Shown in pieces: positions 1-8,347 of a stretch of DNA of 64,000 bases. Under the pieces are notes generated by a model. It worked only from the letters and a program-made list of their open reading frames with translations. It had not been told where the DNA came from and did no database searches. Each line of letters begins with the position of its first letter. Within the stretch, counting starts at the first letter, position 1. Origin of the DNA: Pectobacterium brasiliense (lineage in GTDB: Bacteria; Pseudomonadota; Gammaproteobacteria; Enterobacterales; Enterobacteriaceae); contig NZ_JACDSF010000020.1 in assembly GCF_013449685.1 (NCBI RefSeq), positions 31,370 to 95,369 of the forward strand. Direction: 5' to 3'. A program made the translations under genes and the position numbers.

Positions 1-872
1 CTGGCGACACCGGCTGGTTGATCTACAGCGACGTCCTCGATAAGAACCTGATTTCCCGCTACCAGCGTAAGCTGGGGAGTGCGATGGTGATCGTGAGCGC
101 CTGGAACGTGGGCGATTATCAGGTCGTGCGTTTAGCCGGCACGCTGACGCCACGCGCCACCAAGCTGGCCCACGAACTGGGCATCGATGTCGCGGCCATG
201 CGTAACGCGCCATCGCTGCGTTCGCCGGGTTTGCTGGTGATGGACATGGATTCCACCGCGATTCAGATCGAATGTATTGATGAAATCGCCAAACTGGCGG
301 GCACAGGTGAATTGGTCGCTGAAGTCACCGAACGCGCGATGCGCGGCGAGCTGGATTTCGCGGCCAGCCTGCGCCAGCGCGTGGGAACATTAAAAGGTGC
401 CGACGCCACTATCTTACAGACGGTGCGTAAAACACTGCCACTGATGCCGGGCCTGCGTAATATGGTTAGCCAGCTTCAGGAAGCAGGCTGGCACGTCGCG
501 ATTGCATCAGGCGGGTTTACCTACTTTGCCGATTATTTGCGTGATGAATTAGGTCTGGTCGCCGCCGTTGCCAACGAATTAGGCATGCAAGACGGCAAGC
601 TGACCGGCGATGTCATCGGCACGATTGTCGATGCAAAATATAAAGCGACCACGCTGCAACAACTGGCGGAAAAGCTGGAAATCCCCATGCATCAGACCGT
701 TGCGATTGGTGACGGCGCGAACGATCTGCCGATGATCAAGGCAGCCAGCTTAGGCATTGCCTATCACGCCAAACCGAAGGTCAATGAACAGTCTGCGGTG
801 ACCATCCGTCATGCCGATCTGACCGGCGTGCTGTGCATCCTTAGCGGTAGCATGAGACACGAAAAGCGTTAA
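1..872 (+). CDS. serB: phosphoserine phosphatase, 5' end outside window
   Basis: This is the C-terminal 289 residues of SerB, which removes phosphate from O-phospho-L-serine in the last step of serine synthesis. The reading frame is open from base 3 with no stop before the window edge, so the true start lies upstream; the TTG at 18 is internal. The HAD motifs are visible: the nucleophile motif DMDSTAI, the serine motif ASGGF, and the GDGANDLPM metal-binding motif near the C-terminus. The E. coli protein is about 322 residues, so roughly 30 are missing at the edge. radA follows after 17 bases, matching the serB-radA-nadR order of enterobacteria. Confidence 0.97.
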   Translation, partial: GDTGWLIYSDVLDKNLISRYQRKLGSAMVIVSAWNVGDYQVVRLAGTLTPRATKLAHELGIDVAAMRNAPSLRSPGLLVMDMDSTAIQIECIDEIAKLAGTGELVAEVTERAMRGELDFAASLRQRVGTLKGADATILQTVRKTLPLMPGLRNMVSQLQEAGWHVAIASGGFTYFADYLRDELGLVAAVANELGMQDGKLTGDVIGTIVDAKYKATTLQQLAEKLEIPMHQTVAIGDGANDLPMIKAASLGIAYHAKPKVNEQSAVTIRHADLTGVLCILSGSMRHEKR

Positions 873-889
873 TCAGTGGGAGGTGATAC

Positions 890-2272
890 GTGGCAAAAGC
901 CGTCAAACGGGCGTTTGTATGTAATGAATGCGGGGCTGACTACCCGCGCTGGCAAGGGCAGTGCAGCGCCTGCCATGCCTGGAACACCATTACCGAAGTC
1001 CGTCTGGCCTCGGCGTCAGTATCACGTTCCGACCGTCTCACTGGCTATGCGGGCGAAAGCGCTGGCGTCAGCCGGGTACAAAAGCTCTCGGAAATCAGTC
1101 TCGAAGCTCTGCCGCGCTTTTCTACCGGCTTTCAGGAGTTTGACCGCGTTCTGGGCGGCGGCGTCGTCCCCGGCAGTGCGATTCTGATCGGCGGTAACCC
1201 CGGCGCGGGTAAAAGTACCTTACTGCTGCAAACGCTCTGCAAGCTGTCAGAGAACATGAAAACCCTGTACGTCACCGGGGAAGAATCCTTGCAGCAGGTG
1301 GCGATGCGGGCGCATCGTCTCAACCTGCCGACCCAGAATCTCAATATGCTGTCAGAAACCAGCATCGAACAGATTTGCCTGATTGCCGAGCAGGAACAGC
1401 CGAAGCTGATGGTGATCGACTCCATTCAGGTGATGCATCTCGCGGATATTCAATCGTCTCCCGGCAGCGTGGCGCAGGTGCGTGAAACCGCCGCCTACCT
1501 GACGCGCTTCGCCAAAACACGCGGCGTCGCCATCGTGATGGTCGGCCACGTCACCAAAGACGGTTCACTCGCCGGGCCGAAAGTGTTGGAACACTGCATC
1601 GACTGCTCCGTGCTGCTGGATGGCGATGCCGATTCGCGCTTCCGCACCCTGCGCAGCCATAAAAACCGTTTCGGTGCCGTTAATGAGCTGGGCGTGTTCG
1701 CGATGACGGAACAGGGTCTACGCGAAATCAGCAATCCGTCAGCAATTTTCCTCAGTCGCGGGGACGAAATCACGTCCGGCAGTTCAGTCATGGTGGTGTG
1801 GGAGGGTACGCGTCCGCTGCTGGTCGAAATTCAGGCGCTGGTAGATCAATCGATGATGGCTAACCCGCGTCGCGTGGCGGTCGGGCTGGAGCAAAATCGC
1901 CTGGCGATCCTGCTGGCGGTATTACATCGCCACGGCGGCTTGCAGATGTCCGATCAGGATGTGTTCGTGAATGTCGTCGGCGGCGTTAAAGTCACCGAAA
2001 CCAGCGCAGACCTGGCGCTGCTGCTCTCACTGGTCTCCAGCTTCCGCGACCGCCCGTTACCGCAGGATCTTGTCATCTTCGGTGAAGTCGGTCTGGCGGG
2101 GGAAATCCGCCCTGTTCCGAGCGGCCAAGAGCGGATTACCGAAGCCGCCAAGCACGGCTTCAAACGCGCCATCGTTCCTCATGCCAATATGCCGAAGAAA
2201 GTCCCTGCCAGCATGCAGGTGTTCGGCGTGAAAAAGCTGGCCGACGCGCTGGCGATCCTCGACGATCTCTAA
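890..2272 (+). CDS. radA: DNA repair and recombination protein RadA
   Basis: RadA (Sms) is a RecA-like ATPase that promotes branch migration during recombinational repair. The 460-residue protein begins with a four-cysteine zinc finger (CNECG then CSAC, residues 11-28), followed by a Walker A motif GGNPGAGKST at about 101-110, the RadA-specific KNRFG motif near 257, and a C-terminal Lon-protease-like domain. The start is GTG, preceded by GGGAGG at good spacing. The gene sits 17 bases after serB and is probably co-transcribed with it. Length matches the family exactly. Confidence 0.97.
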   Translation: MAKAVKRAFVCNECGADYPRWQGQCSACHAWNTITEVRLASASVSRSDRLTGYAGESAGVSRVQKLSEISLEALPRFSTGFQEFDRVLGGGVVPGSAILIGGNPGAGKSTLLLQTLCKLSENMKTLYVTGEESLQQVAMRAHRLNLPTQNLNMLSETSIEQICLIAEQEQPKLMVIDSIQVMHLADIQSSPGSVAQVRETAAYLTRFAKTRGVAIVMVGHVTKDGSLAGPKVLEHCIDCSVLLDGDADSRFRTLRSHKNRFGAVNELGVFAMTEQGLREISNPSAIFLSRGDEITSGSSVMVVWEGTRPLLVEIQALVDQSMMANPRRVAVGLEQNRLAILLAVLHRHGGLQMSDQDVFVNVVGGVKVTETSADLALLLSLVSSFRDRPLPQDLVIFGEVGLAGEIRPVPSGQERITEAAKHGFKRAIVPHANMPKKVPASMQVFGVKKLADALAILDDL

Positions 2273-2359
2273 ACGGACCACAGAAGGCCATCCGCTCGCT
2301 TCCATCCTGAACTAAACAGGGGGAAAGAGTAGCGGATGTTGCCCTGTTCTGTGGTATTT

Positions 2360-2377
2360 TGTTTAGTAAGCTAAACA
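2360..2377. promoter_or_regulatory. NadR operator (NadR box)
   Basis: TGTTTAGTAAGCTAAACA is a perfect 18-bp palindrome of the form TGTTTA-N6-TAAACA, the known NadR operator seen before nadB and pncB in enterobacteria. It ends 13 bases before the nadR start codon, so NadR probably represses its own gene here. The match is read directly; autoregulation is inferred. Confidence 0.8.
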
Positions 2378-2390
2378 AGAGTGCTGCACC

Positions 2391-3644
2391 ATGTCATCAT
2401 TTGATTACCTGAAATCCGCTATCCGGCAGAAGGGTTGCACCCTACAGCAGGTTGCTGACGCGACCGATATGACCAAAGGCTATCTCAGTCAATTACTTAA
2501 TGCCAAAATCAAAAGCCCTAGCGCCCAGAAGCTGGAAGCGCTGCATCGCTTTCTTGAACTGGAATTCCCGCGCTACGAAAAGAGTATTGGTGTCGTCTTC
2601 GGCAAGTTCTATCCGCTACACACTGGCCACATTTATCTGATTCAGCGAGCCTGTAGCCAGGTCGATGAACTGCATGTGATTTTAGGTTACGACGAACCGC
2701 GCGACCGTCTGCTGTTTGAGAACAGCTCGATGTCACAGCAGCCCACCGTCAGCGATCGCCTGCGCTGGCTATTGCAGACCTTTAAATATCAGAAAAATAT
2801 TCATATTCACGCCTTCAATGAGCAAGGAATGGAGCCTTACCCGCACGGCTGGGATGTGTGGAGCAAAGGAATTCAGGCGTTTATGCAGGAAAAAAGCATC
2901 ACGCCGAATTTCGTTTACACCAGCGAAGAACAGGATGCCGCACAATACCGTGAACAGCTGGGCATTGAGGCCGTCCTGATCGACCCGCAGCGCTCCTTTA
3001 TGAACATCAGCGGTTCGCAAATTCGTCACGATCCCTTCCGCTACTGGGACTATATCCCGACCGAAGTGAAGCCGTTCTTTGTGCGTACCGTGGCCATTCT
3101 TGGCGGCGAATCCAGCGGTAAATCCACGCTGGTGAACAAACTGGCGAATATCTTCAACACCACCAGCGCCTGGGAATATGGCCGCGATTACGTGTTCTCC
3201 CATCTGGGCGGTGACGAGATGGCGTTGCAGTATTCCGACTACGACAAGATCGCGCTAGGCCAGGCGCAGTACATTGATTTTGCAGTAAAATATGCCAATA
3301 AAGTGGCCTTTATCGACACCGATTTTGTCACCACGCAGGCATTCTGCAAGAAATACGAGGGCCGTGAGCACCCGTTCGTTCAGGCGCTGATCGATGAATA
3401 CCGCTTCGATCTAGTGATTTTGCTGGAAAACAACACGCCGTGGGTGGCCGACGGGCTGCGTAGCTTAGGCAGCACGACCGCCCGCTCGGAGTTCCAGGAT
3501 CTGCTGAAAACGATGCTGGCTAACAATAATATCCCGTACGTTTACATCAAAGAGTCGGACTACGATTCGCGCTTCCTGCACTGTGTGGAATTGGTACAAC
3601 AGATGTTGGGCCACGATCGCTCGCCCGAACCGCTCAAAAGCTAG
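2391..3644 (+). CDS. nadR: trifunctional NAD regulator / NMN adenylyltransferase / ribosylnicotinamide kinase
   Basis: NadR represses NAD biosynthesis genes and phosphorylates and adenylylates salvaged nicotinamide riboside. Three parts are visible in 417 residues: an N-terminal helix-turn-helix (about 5-58), a nucleotidyltransferase domain with the GKFYPLHTGH motif at 71-80, and a C-terminal kinase domain with the P-loop GGESSGKST near 238. Family length is about 410. A NadR-type operator lies just upstream. The stop codon overlaps the stop codon of convergent fau within a single CTAG, so no terminator fits between the two genes. Confidence 0.97.
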   Translation: MSSFDYLKSAIRQKGCTLQQVADATDMTKGYLSQLLNAKIKSPSAQKLEALHRFLELEFPRYEKSIGVVFGKFYPLHTGHIYLIQRACSQVDELHVILGYDEPRDRLLFENSSMSQQPTVSDRLRWLLQTFKYQKNIHIHAFNEQGMEPYPHGWDVWSKGIQAFMQEKSITPNFVYTSEEQDAAQYREQLGIEAVLIDPQRSFMNISGSQIRHDPFRYWDYIPTEVKPFFVRTVAILGGESSGKSTLVNKLANIFNTTSAWEYGRDYVFSHLGGDEMALQYSDYDKIALGQAQYIDFAVKYANKVAFIDTDFVTTQAFCKKYEGREHPFVQALIDEYRFDLVILLENNTPWVADGLRSLGSTTARSEFQDLLKTMLANNNIPYVYIKESDYDSRFLHCVELVQQMLGHDRSPEPLKS

Positions 3645-4288
3645 CGCGTGTCCCACAGCCAATGGCGGGAGGGGGTAATGATTTCCGGCAGCGGAATATC
3701 CCAGCTTTCCACTGGCAGTGCGTCAACCTGCTGACAATCGTGGGCCAGGCCGATCGGGTAAGGCCCACGCGACATCTGGCTGCGATACTGCAACGTGCGG
3801 TCGTAAAACCCGCCCCCCATACCAAGCCGTTGCCCCAGATGATCAAACGCCACCAGCGGCGTCAGCAGAACGTCTAACTGCGGTAACGGCAGCACCTGAC
3901 GCACATCCAAACGCGGTTCCATAATCTTCAGACGATTGCGTACCAGCTCGGTGTCCGGCGCATAGTGCAGGAACAGCAGATGCCCGGCGCGAAACGGATG
4001 CAGAACCGGCAAATACACGCGTTTCTCCTGCCGCCACAACTGTTGAATCAGCGGGGACGTATCCAGCTCGCCATCAAATGACAGAAATACCGCCACACTA
4101 TCTGCCCGTATTATTTTCGGATGCGCCATGACGCGCTCACACGCCTGTTGCGCAAAACGCGACTGCTGCTCTGATGTCAGTAAACGTCGATTCTGCCGCA
4201 CAGCCTGACGAATTTGCTGACGCGATGCTGCCGTAGAGGAGAGTAACATATCGGGAAGTGCCGATGAAGATGAGTCAGAAGATGACAT
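3641..4288 (-). CDS. fau: 5-formyltetrahydrofolate cyclo-ligase
   Basis: This enzyme (YgfA/Fau) uses ATP to convert 5-formyl-THF to 5,10-methenyl-THF. The hallmark C-terminal motif GQRLGMGGGFYDR is intact. The E. coli protein is 182 residues, and similarity begins at the segment IRQAVRQNRRLLTSEQ. The open frame extends upstream to 4387 but there overlaps the 6S RNA gene, so a start downstream of that RNA is required. ATG at 4288 is preferred here (215 residues); ATG at 4297 or 4249 are alternatives, none with a strong Shine-Dalgarno. Being directly downstream of ssrS, it is probably expressed from the long 6S precursor, as in E. coli. Confidence 0.93.
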   Translation of the reverse strand: MSSSDSSSSALPDMLLSSTAASRQQIRQAVRQNRRLLTSEQQSRFAQQACERVMAHPKIIRADSVAVFLSFDGELDTSPLIQQLWRQEKRVYLPVLHPFRAGHLLFLHYAPDTELVRNRLKIMEPRLDVRQVLPLPQLDVLLTPLVAFDHLGQRLGMGGGFYDRTLQYRSQMSRGPYPIGLAHDCQQVDALPVESWDIPLPEIITPSRHWLWDTR

Positions 4289-4328
4289 GGGCTGCATTCG
4301 CCACGGGTCAAGAATGATAAAAGAAAGG

Positions 4329-4511
4329 GAATCTCCGAGATGCCGCCGCAGGCTGTAACCCTTGAACCCTTGGTTCAAGGTGAACATAACGTCGCAGTCT
4401 TAAGGCTTCTCGGACGAACCGAGCGTGCTCACCAACCGCAGAGCATTACATTCTGTTGGTATGAAATATCGGCTCAGGGGACTGGCCCGCCGACAAACAT
4501 CTCAGAGAAAT
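4329..4511 (-). ncRNA. ssrS: 6S RNA
   Basis: Minus-strand sequence from ATTTCTCTGAGATGTTTG to GGAGATTCC matches recalled E. coli 6S RNA almost end to end. It includes the closing-stem pairing of the two termini, the GGGCCAGTCCCCTGAGCCGATA segment (split by few changes) and the CCTTGAACCAAGGGTTCAAGG hairpin region. The RNA mimics an open promoter and sequesters sigma-70 RNA polymerase in stationary phase. Its position between zapA and fau is the conserved one. Length is about 183 nt; ends are set by similarity and may be off by a base or two. Confidence 0.96.
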
Positions 4512-4585
4512 TTTATTCGTTACTCGCGATAAACCTTAGCACGTATTATCGCGTAAAAATACCGTACTTTTGTCAAAATACGACG

Positions 4586-4915
4586 TTATTCAAATTGTGC
4601 ACCCTGACGTTCGGTGATCTTGCCCTGCTCCAGCAACGCCTGTTCGATGGTTTGCTGCAACATACGAATACGCTGTTCCATATTCGACGCATAATCACGC
4701 GTCTTACCCCGTTCCTGCGCCAGCTCATGGCACACGTTCAGCGCGGCAATAAACACCAATTGCTCAGTGTTTGTGACTCTAGTGCGAACTTTAAGATCTT
4801 GCAACCGCTGGTTAAGATCTTCCGCAGCCTGATTCAACGCATCCTGTTGTTCTGGCGGGCAATTCACTCTTAACGAACGGCCAAAAATTTGAATATCTAC
4901 TGGTTGTGCAGACAT
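4586..4915 (-). CDS. zapA: cell division protein ZapA
   Basis: ZapA (109 residues) binds FtsZ and bundles its protofilaments at the Z-ring. The N-terminal globular part carries the [20 protein letters not shown] signature, followed by a long heptad-rich coiled coil (about 22-100) that forms the tetramer stalk. It is divergent from ygfB and lies upstream of ssrS-fau, the same arrangement as in E. coli. AGGAAGG sits at the right distance before the ATG. Confidence 0.97.
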   Translation of the reverse strand: MSAQPVDIQIFGRSLRVNCPPEQQDALNQAAEDLNQRLQDLKVRTRVTNTEQLVFIAALNVCHELAQERGKTRDYASNMEQRIRMLQQTIEQALLEQGKITERQGAQFE

Positions 4916-5107
4916 ACCACCTTCCTGCCTTTTGTCGTTCTTGCGCCCGGGTGCCGCATAGCATGAGCATTACCCGTTACATCGGGCTCGTTAAAGCGGG
5001 CGCAACTATATATAGCCGAGATCTAAGATACAAGCCCTTTCTGGTATCGAAAGGGAGCTTGGTGGTAGCATAGCACGAACCCATCCAGCCAACGATGACG
5101 AATCCGC

Positions 5108-5695
5108 ATGTCTATAGAGAATACGTTTCCCGCCTATGAAGGCCTTAACCAACTGCTTCACCAACAGCAAGTCGCGCTGACCGCAGCAGAAATGCACGGT
5201 CTGATCAGTGGGATGCTGTGTGGTGGAAACCATGACGACAGTTGGAGAACGCTGGTTTTTGAACTGACTAATGAAGGCATGGCGTTTACCCAGACGCTGT
5301 CGCAACCGCTTCAGGACCTGTACCAGGCCACGCGTGAAGCGCTGGAAGATGATGGCTTTCTGTTCCAGCTTTTCTTGCCGGACGATTCGCTGGATAGCGT
5401 GAGCGTTTTCGATCGCGCCGACGCGCTGGCAGGCTGGGTCAACCACTTCCTGCTTGGGCTGGGCGTGGCTCAACCGCAGTTGAACAAAGCCAAAGGTGAG
5501 CTGAAAGAAGCCATCGAAGATTTACGCAACATCGCACAACTTGGCTACGACGAAGATGAAGATCAGGAAGAGCTGGAGCAATCGCTGGAAGAAGTGATTG
5601 AGTATGTTCGCGTTTCTGCCATTTTGTGCCATACCGAGTTTACCAGCCAGCGCGTTGTGACTGCGCCCGAGCAGCAAAAACCGACGCTGCATTGA
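5108..5695 (+). CDS. ygfB: YgfB family protein
   Basis: This is the UPF0149 family protein YgfB, 195 residues (192 in E. coli). It is all-alpha and acidic toward the C-terminus, with the [20 protein letters not shown] start typical of the family and an [10 protein letters not shown] acidic stretch near residue 160. Its function is not established in this genus. It heads the ygfB-pepP-ubiH-ubiI cluster, with pepP starting about 57 bases after its stop. Confidence 0.93.
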   Translation: MSIENTFPAYEGLNQLLHQQQVALTAAEMHGLISGMLCGGNHDDSWRTLVFELTNEGMAFTQTLSQPLQDLYQATREALEDDGFLFQLFLPDDSLDSVSVFDRADALAGWVNHFLLGLGVAQPQLNKAKGELKEAIEDLRNIAQLGYDEDEDQEELEQSLEEVIEYVRVSAILCHTEFTSQRVVTAPEQQKPTLH

Positions 5696-5752
5696 TTGTT
5701 ATGCAAGGCAGAAGGGAAAGGTAACCGCACGGACTATTTTCAGGAGCAGGTG

Positions 5753-7078
5753 ATGAATCCACAAGAATTTCTTCGTCGTCGTCAGGGTCTGTTGGAAAAA
5801 ATGGCACCGGGCAGCGCGGCGATTATTTTTTCTGCGCCGGAAGCGCAGCGCAATGCCGACAGTGACTATCCTTATCGTCAAAATAGCGATTTCTGGTATT
5901 TCACCGGCTTCAACGAACCGGAAGCCGTGCTGCTGCTGGTAAAAAGCGATGCCAAACATCATCACAGCGTGATCTTCAACCGCGTACGCGATCTGACGGC
6001 CGAAATCTGGTTTGGTCGTCGTCTCGGTCAGGAAGCGGCACCCGCCAAACTCGGCGTTGACCGCGCTCTGCCGTTTGGCGAAATCGGCACACAGCTGCAT
6101 CTCTTATTGAATGGACTGGACGTGGTGTACCACGCGCAAGGGCAGTACGATTATGCCGACAAGCTGGTCTTCGCCGCGCTGGACACCTTGCGCAACGGCA
6201 CCCGTCAGGGCTTTGCTGCCCCTGCTACGCTGACTGACTGGCGCCCGTGGGTTCATGAGATGCGCCTGTTTAAATCACCGGAAGAAATCAGCGTAATGCG
6301 CCGCGCCTGTGAAATTACCGCACTGGCCCACACACGCGCCATGCAGAAATGTCGCCCTGGCATGTATGAATATCAGCTTGAAGGCGAAATTCACCACGAA
6401 TTTACCCGTCACGGCGCACGCTATCCTTCTTACAACACCATCGTCGGCAGCGGCGAAAACGCCTGCATCCTGCATTACACCGAAAATGAAACGCAAATGC
6501 ACGACGGCGATCTGGTGCTGATTGACGCAGGCTGTGAATACAAAAGCTATGCTGGCGACATTACCCGCACCTTCCCCGTGAACGGTAAATTTACCGCGCC
6601 GCAACGTGCCATTTACGACATCGTGCTGCGTTCGCAGTTGCGCGCACTGGAGCTGTTTGGCCCAGGCCGCAGCATCCGTGAAGTGAACGAAGAAGTGGTG
6701 CGCATCATGGTCAGCGGGCTTATCAAACTCGGCGTGCTAAAAGGTGAAGTGGAAGAGCTGATTGCCGAGCAGGCACATCGCCAATTCTTCATGCACGGCC
6801 TCAGCCACTGGCTGGGTTTGGACGTACACGATGTAGGCCATTACGGCACCACCGATCGGGGTCGCCCGCTTGAACCGGGTATGGTACTGACCATCGAGCC
6901 GGGTCTTTACATCGCGCCTGATGCCAAAGTGCCACAGCAGTACCGGGGAATCGGCGTGCGTATCGAAGATAACATCGTGATCACCGAAAACGGCAATGAA
7001 AACCTGACGGCTGGCGTAATCAAAGACGCTGATGCCATCGAAGCGCTCATGGCGCAACGGCATGATAAACAACACTAA
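5753..7078 (+). CDS. pepP: Xaa-Pro aminopeptidase (aminopeptidase P)
   Basis: PepP removes the N-terminal residue from peptides with proline in second place and uses two manganese ions. The 441-residue length equals E. coli PepP when the ATG at 5753 is used; it is preceded by CAGGAGCAGG, whereas the longer open frame to 5696 has no support. The pita-bread fold shows its ligands: the aspartates of IDAGCEYKSYAGDITRTF, the histidine in HGLSHWLG, and the glutamates in TIEPGLYI and GVRIEDN. Confidence 0.96.
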   Translation: MNPQEFLRRRQGLLEKMAPGSAAIIFSAPEAQRNADSDYPYRQNSDFWYFTGFNEPEAVLLLVKSDAKHHHSVIFNRVRDLTAEIWFGRRLGQEAAPAKLGVDRALPFGEIGTQLHLLLNGLDVVYHAQGQYDYADKLVFAALDTLRNGTRQGFAAPATLTDWRPWVHEMRLFKSPEEISVMRRACEITALAHTRAMQKCRPGMYEYQLEGEIHHEFTRHGARYPSYNTIVGSGENACILHYTENETQMHDGDLVLIDAGCEYKSYAGDITRTFPVNGKFTAPQRAIYDIVLRSQLRALELFGPGRSIREVNEEVVRIMVSGLIKLGVLKGEVEELIAEQAHRQFFMHGLSHWLGLDVHDVGHYGTTDRGRPLEPGMVLTIEPGLYIAPDAKVPQQYRGIGVRIEDNIVITENGNENLTAGVIKDADAIEALMAQRHDKQH

Positions 7079-7082
7079 GCAG

Positions 7083-7116
7083 CCCTTTCAAAGGACAATC
7101 CCTTTCAAAGGACAAT
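7083..7116 (+). repeat. 17-bp perfect tandem duplication before ubiH
   Basis: CCCTTTCAAAGGACAAT occurs twice head to tail, and a third degenerate copy (TTGCAAAGGACAAC) ends just before the ubiH ATG. Each copy holds an AAAGGA ribosome-binding-like core; only the last is positioned to serve ubiH. Confidence 0.85.
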
Positions 7117-7140
7117 GGCATAATTGCAAAGGACAACAGC

Positions 7141-8319
7141 ATGGCGGTCATAATTGTCGGTGGCGGGATGGCGGGCGCAACGCTGGCGCTGGCAATATCG
7201 CGGCTTTCGCAGGGCGCAATCTCGGTTGACCTGATCGAGGCACACTCGCCACTCGACAAGGCACATCCGGGTTTTGACGCACGCGCCCTCGCGCTGTCTG
7301 ATGGCACACGTCAGCAGCTAGCAGCGTTGGGCATCTGGCAAGCGCTGTCGGGTAATGCAACGGCGATAACCGACATTCACGTCAGCGAACGCGGGCACGC
7401 CAGCGTGGTGAACCTGAAGGCCCCGGACTATCACGTTCAGGCATTAGGCCATGTGGTTGAACTGCACGACGTCGGACAACGCCTGTTTTCCCTGCTGCAA
7501 CAGGCACCGGGCGTGCGCCTGCACTGCCCGGCCAAAGTCGTGGCCGTCACGCGGACGCAGGATAATGCGACGCTCACGCTGGACGACGGCACTGAGCTAA
7601 CGGGTCAACTGCTGGTCGCTGCCGACGGTTCGCGCTCCATGCTGTCACAGTCCTGCGGCATTCAATGGCAGCAGCATGATTATGATCAGATCGCGACCAT
7701 CGCCAATGTGACAACTGCCGAACCCCATCGCGGCCGCGCGTTCGAGCGATTTACCCCGCACGGCCCGCTGGCGCTCTTGCCGATGAGCAACGGGCGCTGC
7801 TCGCTCGTCTGGTGCCATGACAAACACCGTCAACATGAGGTCGATGGGTGGAGCGAAGCCGAATTTCGCCAGCAGCTACAGCAGGCTTTCGGCTGGCGTC
7901 TGGGGCAGTTCACCCATATCGGCGAACGCCACAGCTACCCGCTGCGCTTACTCACGGCCAGCCAGCATATTAGCCATCGGCTGGCACTAGTGGGCAATGC
8001 GGCACAAACGCTGCACCCGATTGCCGGACAGGGCTTTAATCTGGGGATTCGCGATGTGATGTCGCTGGCGGAAACCGTCATCGAGGCAGCAAAAAATCAG
8101 CAGGATATCGGCCAGTACACGGTACTCAACCGCTATCAACAGCGGCGCACGCCCGATCAACACAGCACGGTGGCGATCACCGATGGACTGGTCAGGCTGT
8201 TCGCTAACCGCTATACCGCGCTGACAATCAGCCGTAATCTGGGTCTGATCGCCATGAATAACCTGCCGCTGATGCGCGACGCCTTTGCTCGTCGCACGCT
8301 GGGCTGGGTAGAACGTTAA
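7141..8319 (+). CDS. ubiH: 2-octaprenyl-6-methoxyphenol hydroxylase
   Basis: UbiH is a flavin monooxygenase that hydroxylates a ring carbon during ubiquinone synthesis. The 392-residue protein starts with the FAD-binding motif VIIVGGGMAGATLALAIS, has the second FAD motif around GNAAQTLHPIAGQGFNLGIRDV (split GNAAQTLHP / GQGFNLGIRD), and lies between pepP and its paralogue ubiI in the conserved order. The start ATG follows the AAAGGA core of a tandem repeat. It probably works in the cytosolic Ubi complex at the membrane face. Confidence 0.96.
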   Translation: MAVIIVGGGMAGATLALAISRLSQGAISVDLIEAHSPLDKAHPGFDARALALSDGTRQQLAALGIWQALSGNATAITDIHVSERGHASVVNLKAPDYHVQALGHVVELHDVGQRLFSLLQQAPGVRLHCPAKVVAVTRTQDNATLTLDDGTELTGQLLVAADGSRSMLSQSCGIQWQQHDYDQIATIANVTTAEPHRGRAFERFTPHGPLALLPMSNGRCSLVWCHDKHRQHEVDGWSEAEFRQQLQQAFGWRLGQFTHIGERHSYPLRLLTASQHISHRLALVGNAAQTLHPIAGQGFNLGIRDVMSLAETVIEAAKNQQDIGQYTVLNRYQQRRTPDQHSTVAITDGLVRLFANRYTALTISRNLGLIAMNNLPLMRDAFARRTLGWVER

Positions 8320-8347
8320 TTAAGCTCGCCAACAGGAAAAGACGGAA

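Noticed and set aside
876..1187. open frame overlapping radA in another frame
   Set aside because: Lies inside radA, is low in complexity and resembles no family; similar shadow frames inside rha, mgtB, importer and island genes were left out.
2769..3203. 144-codon minus-strand frame inside nadR
   Set aside because: Complement of a clearly coding gene with all NadR motifs; no ribosome-binding site.
3641..4387. fau start at 4387 (248 residues)
   Set aside because: The first 30 codons would read through the 6S RNA gene; family similarity begins far downstream and later ATGs suffice.
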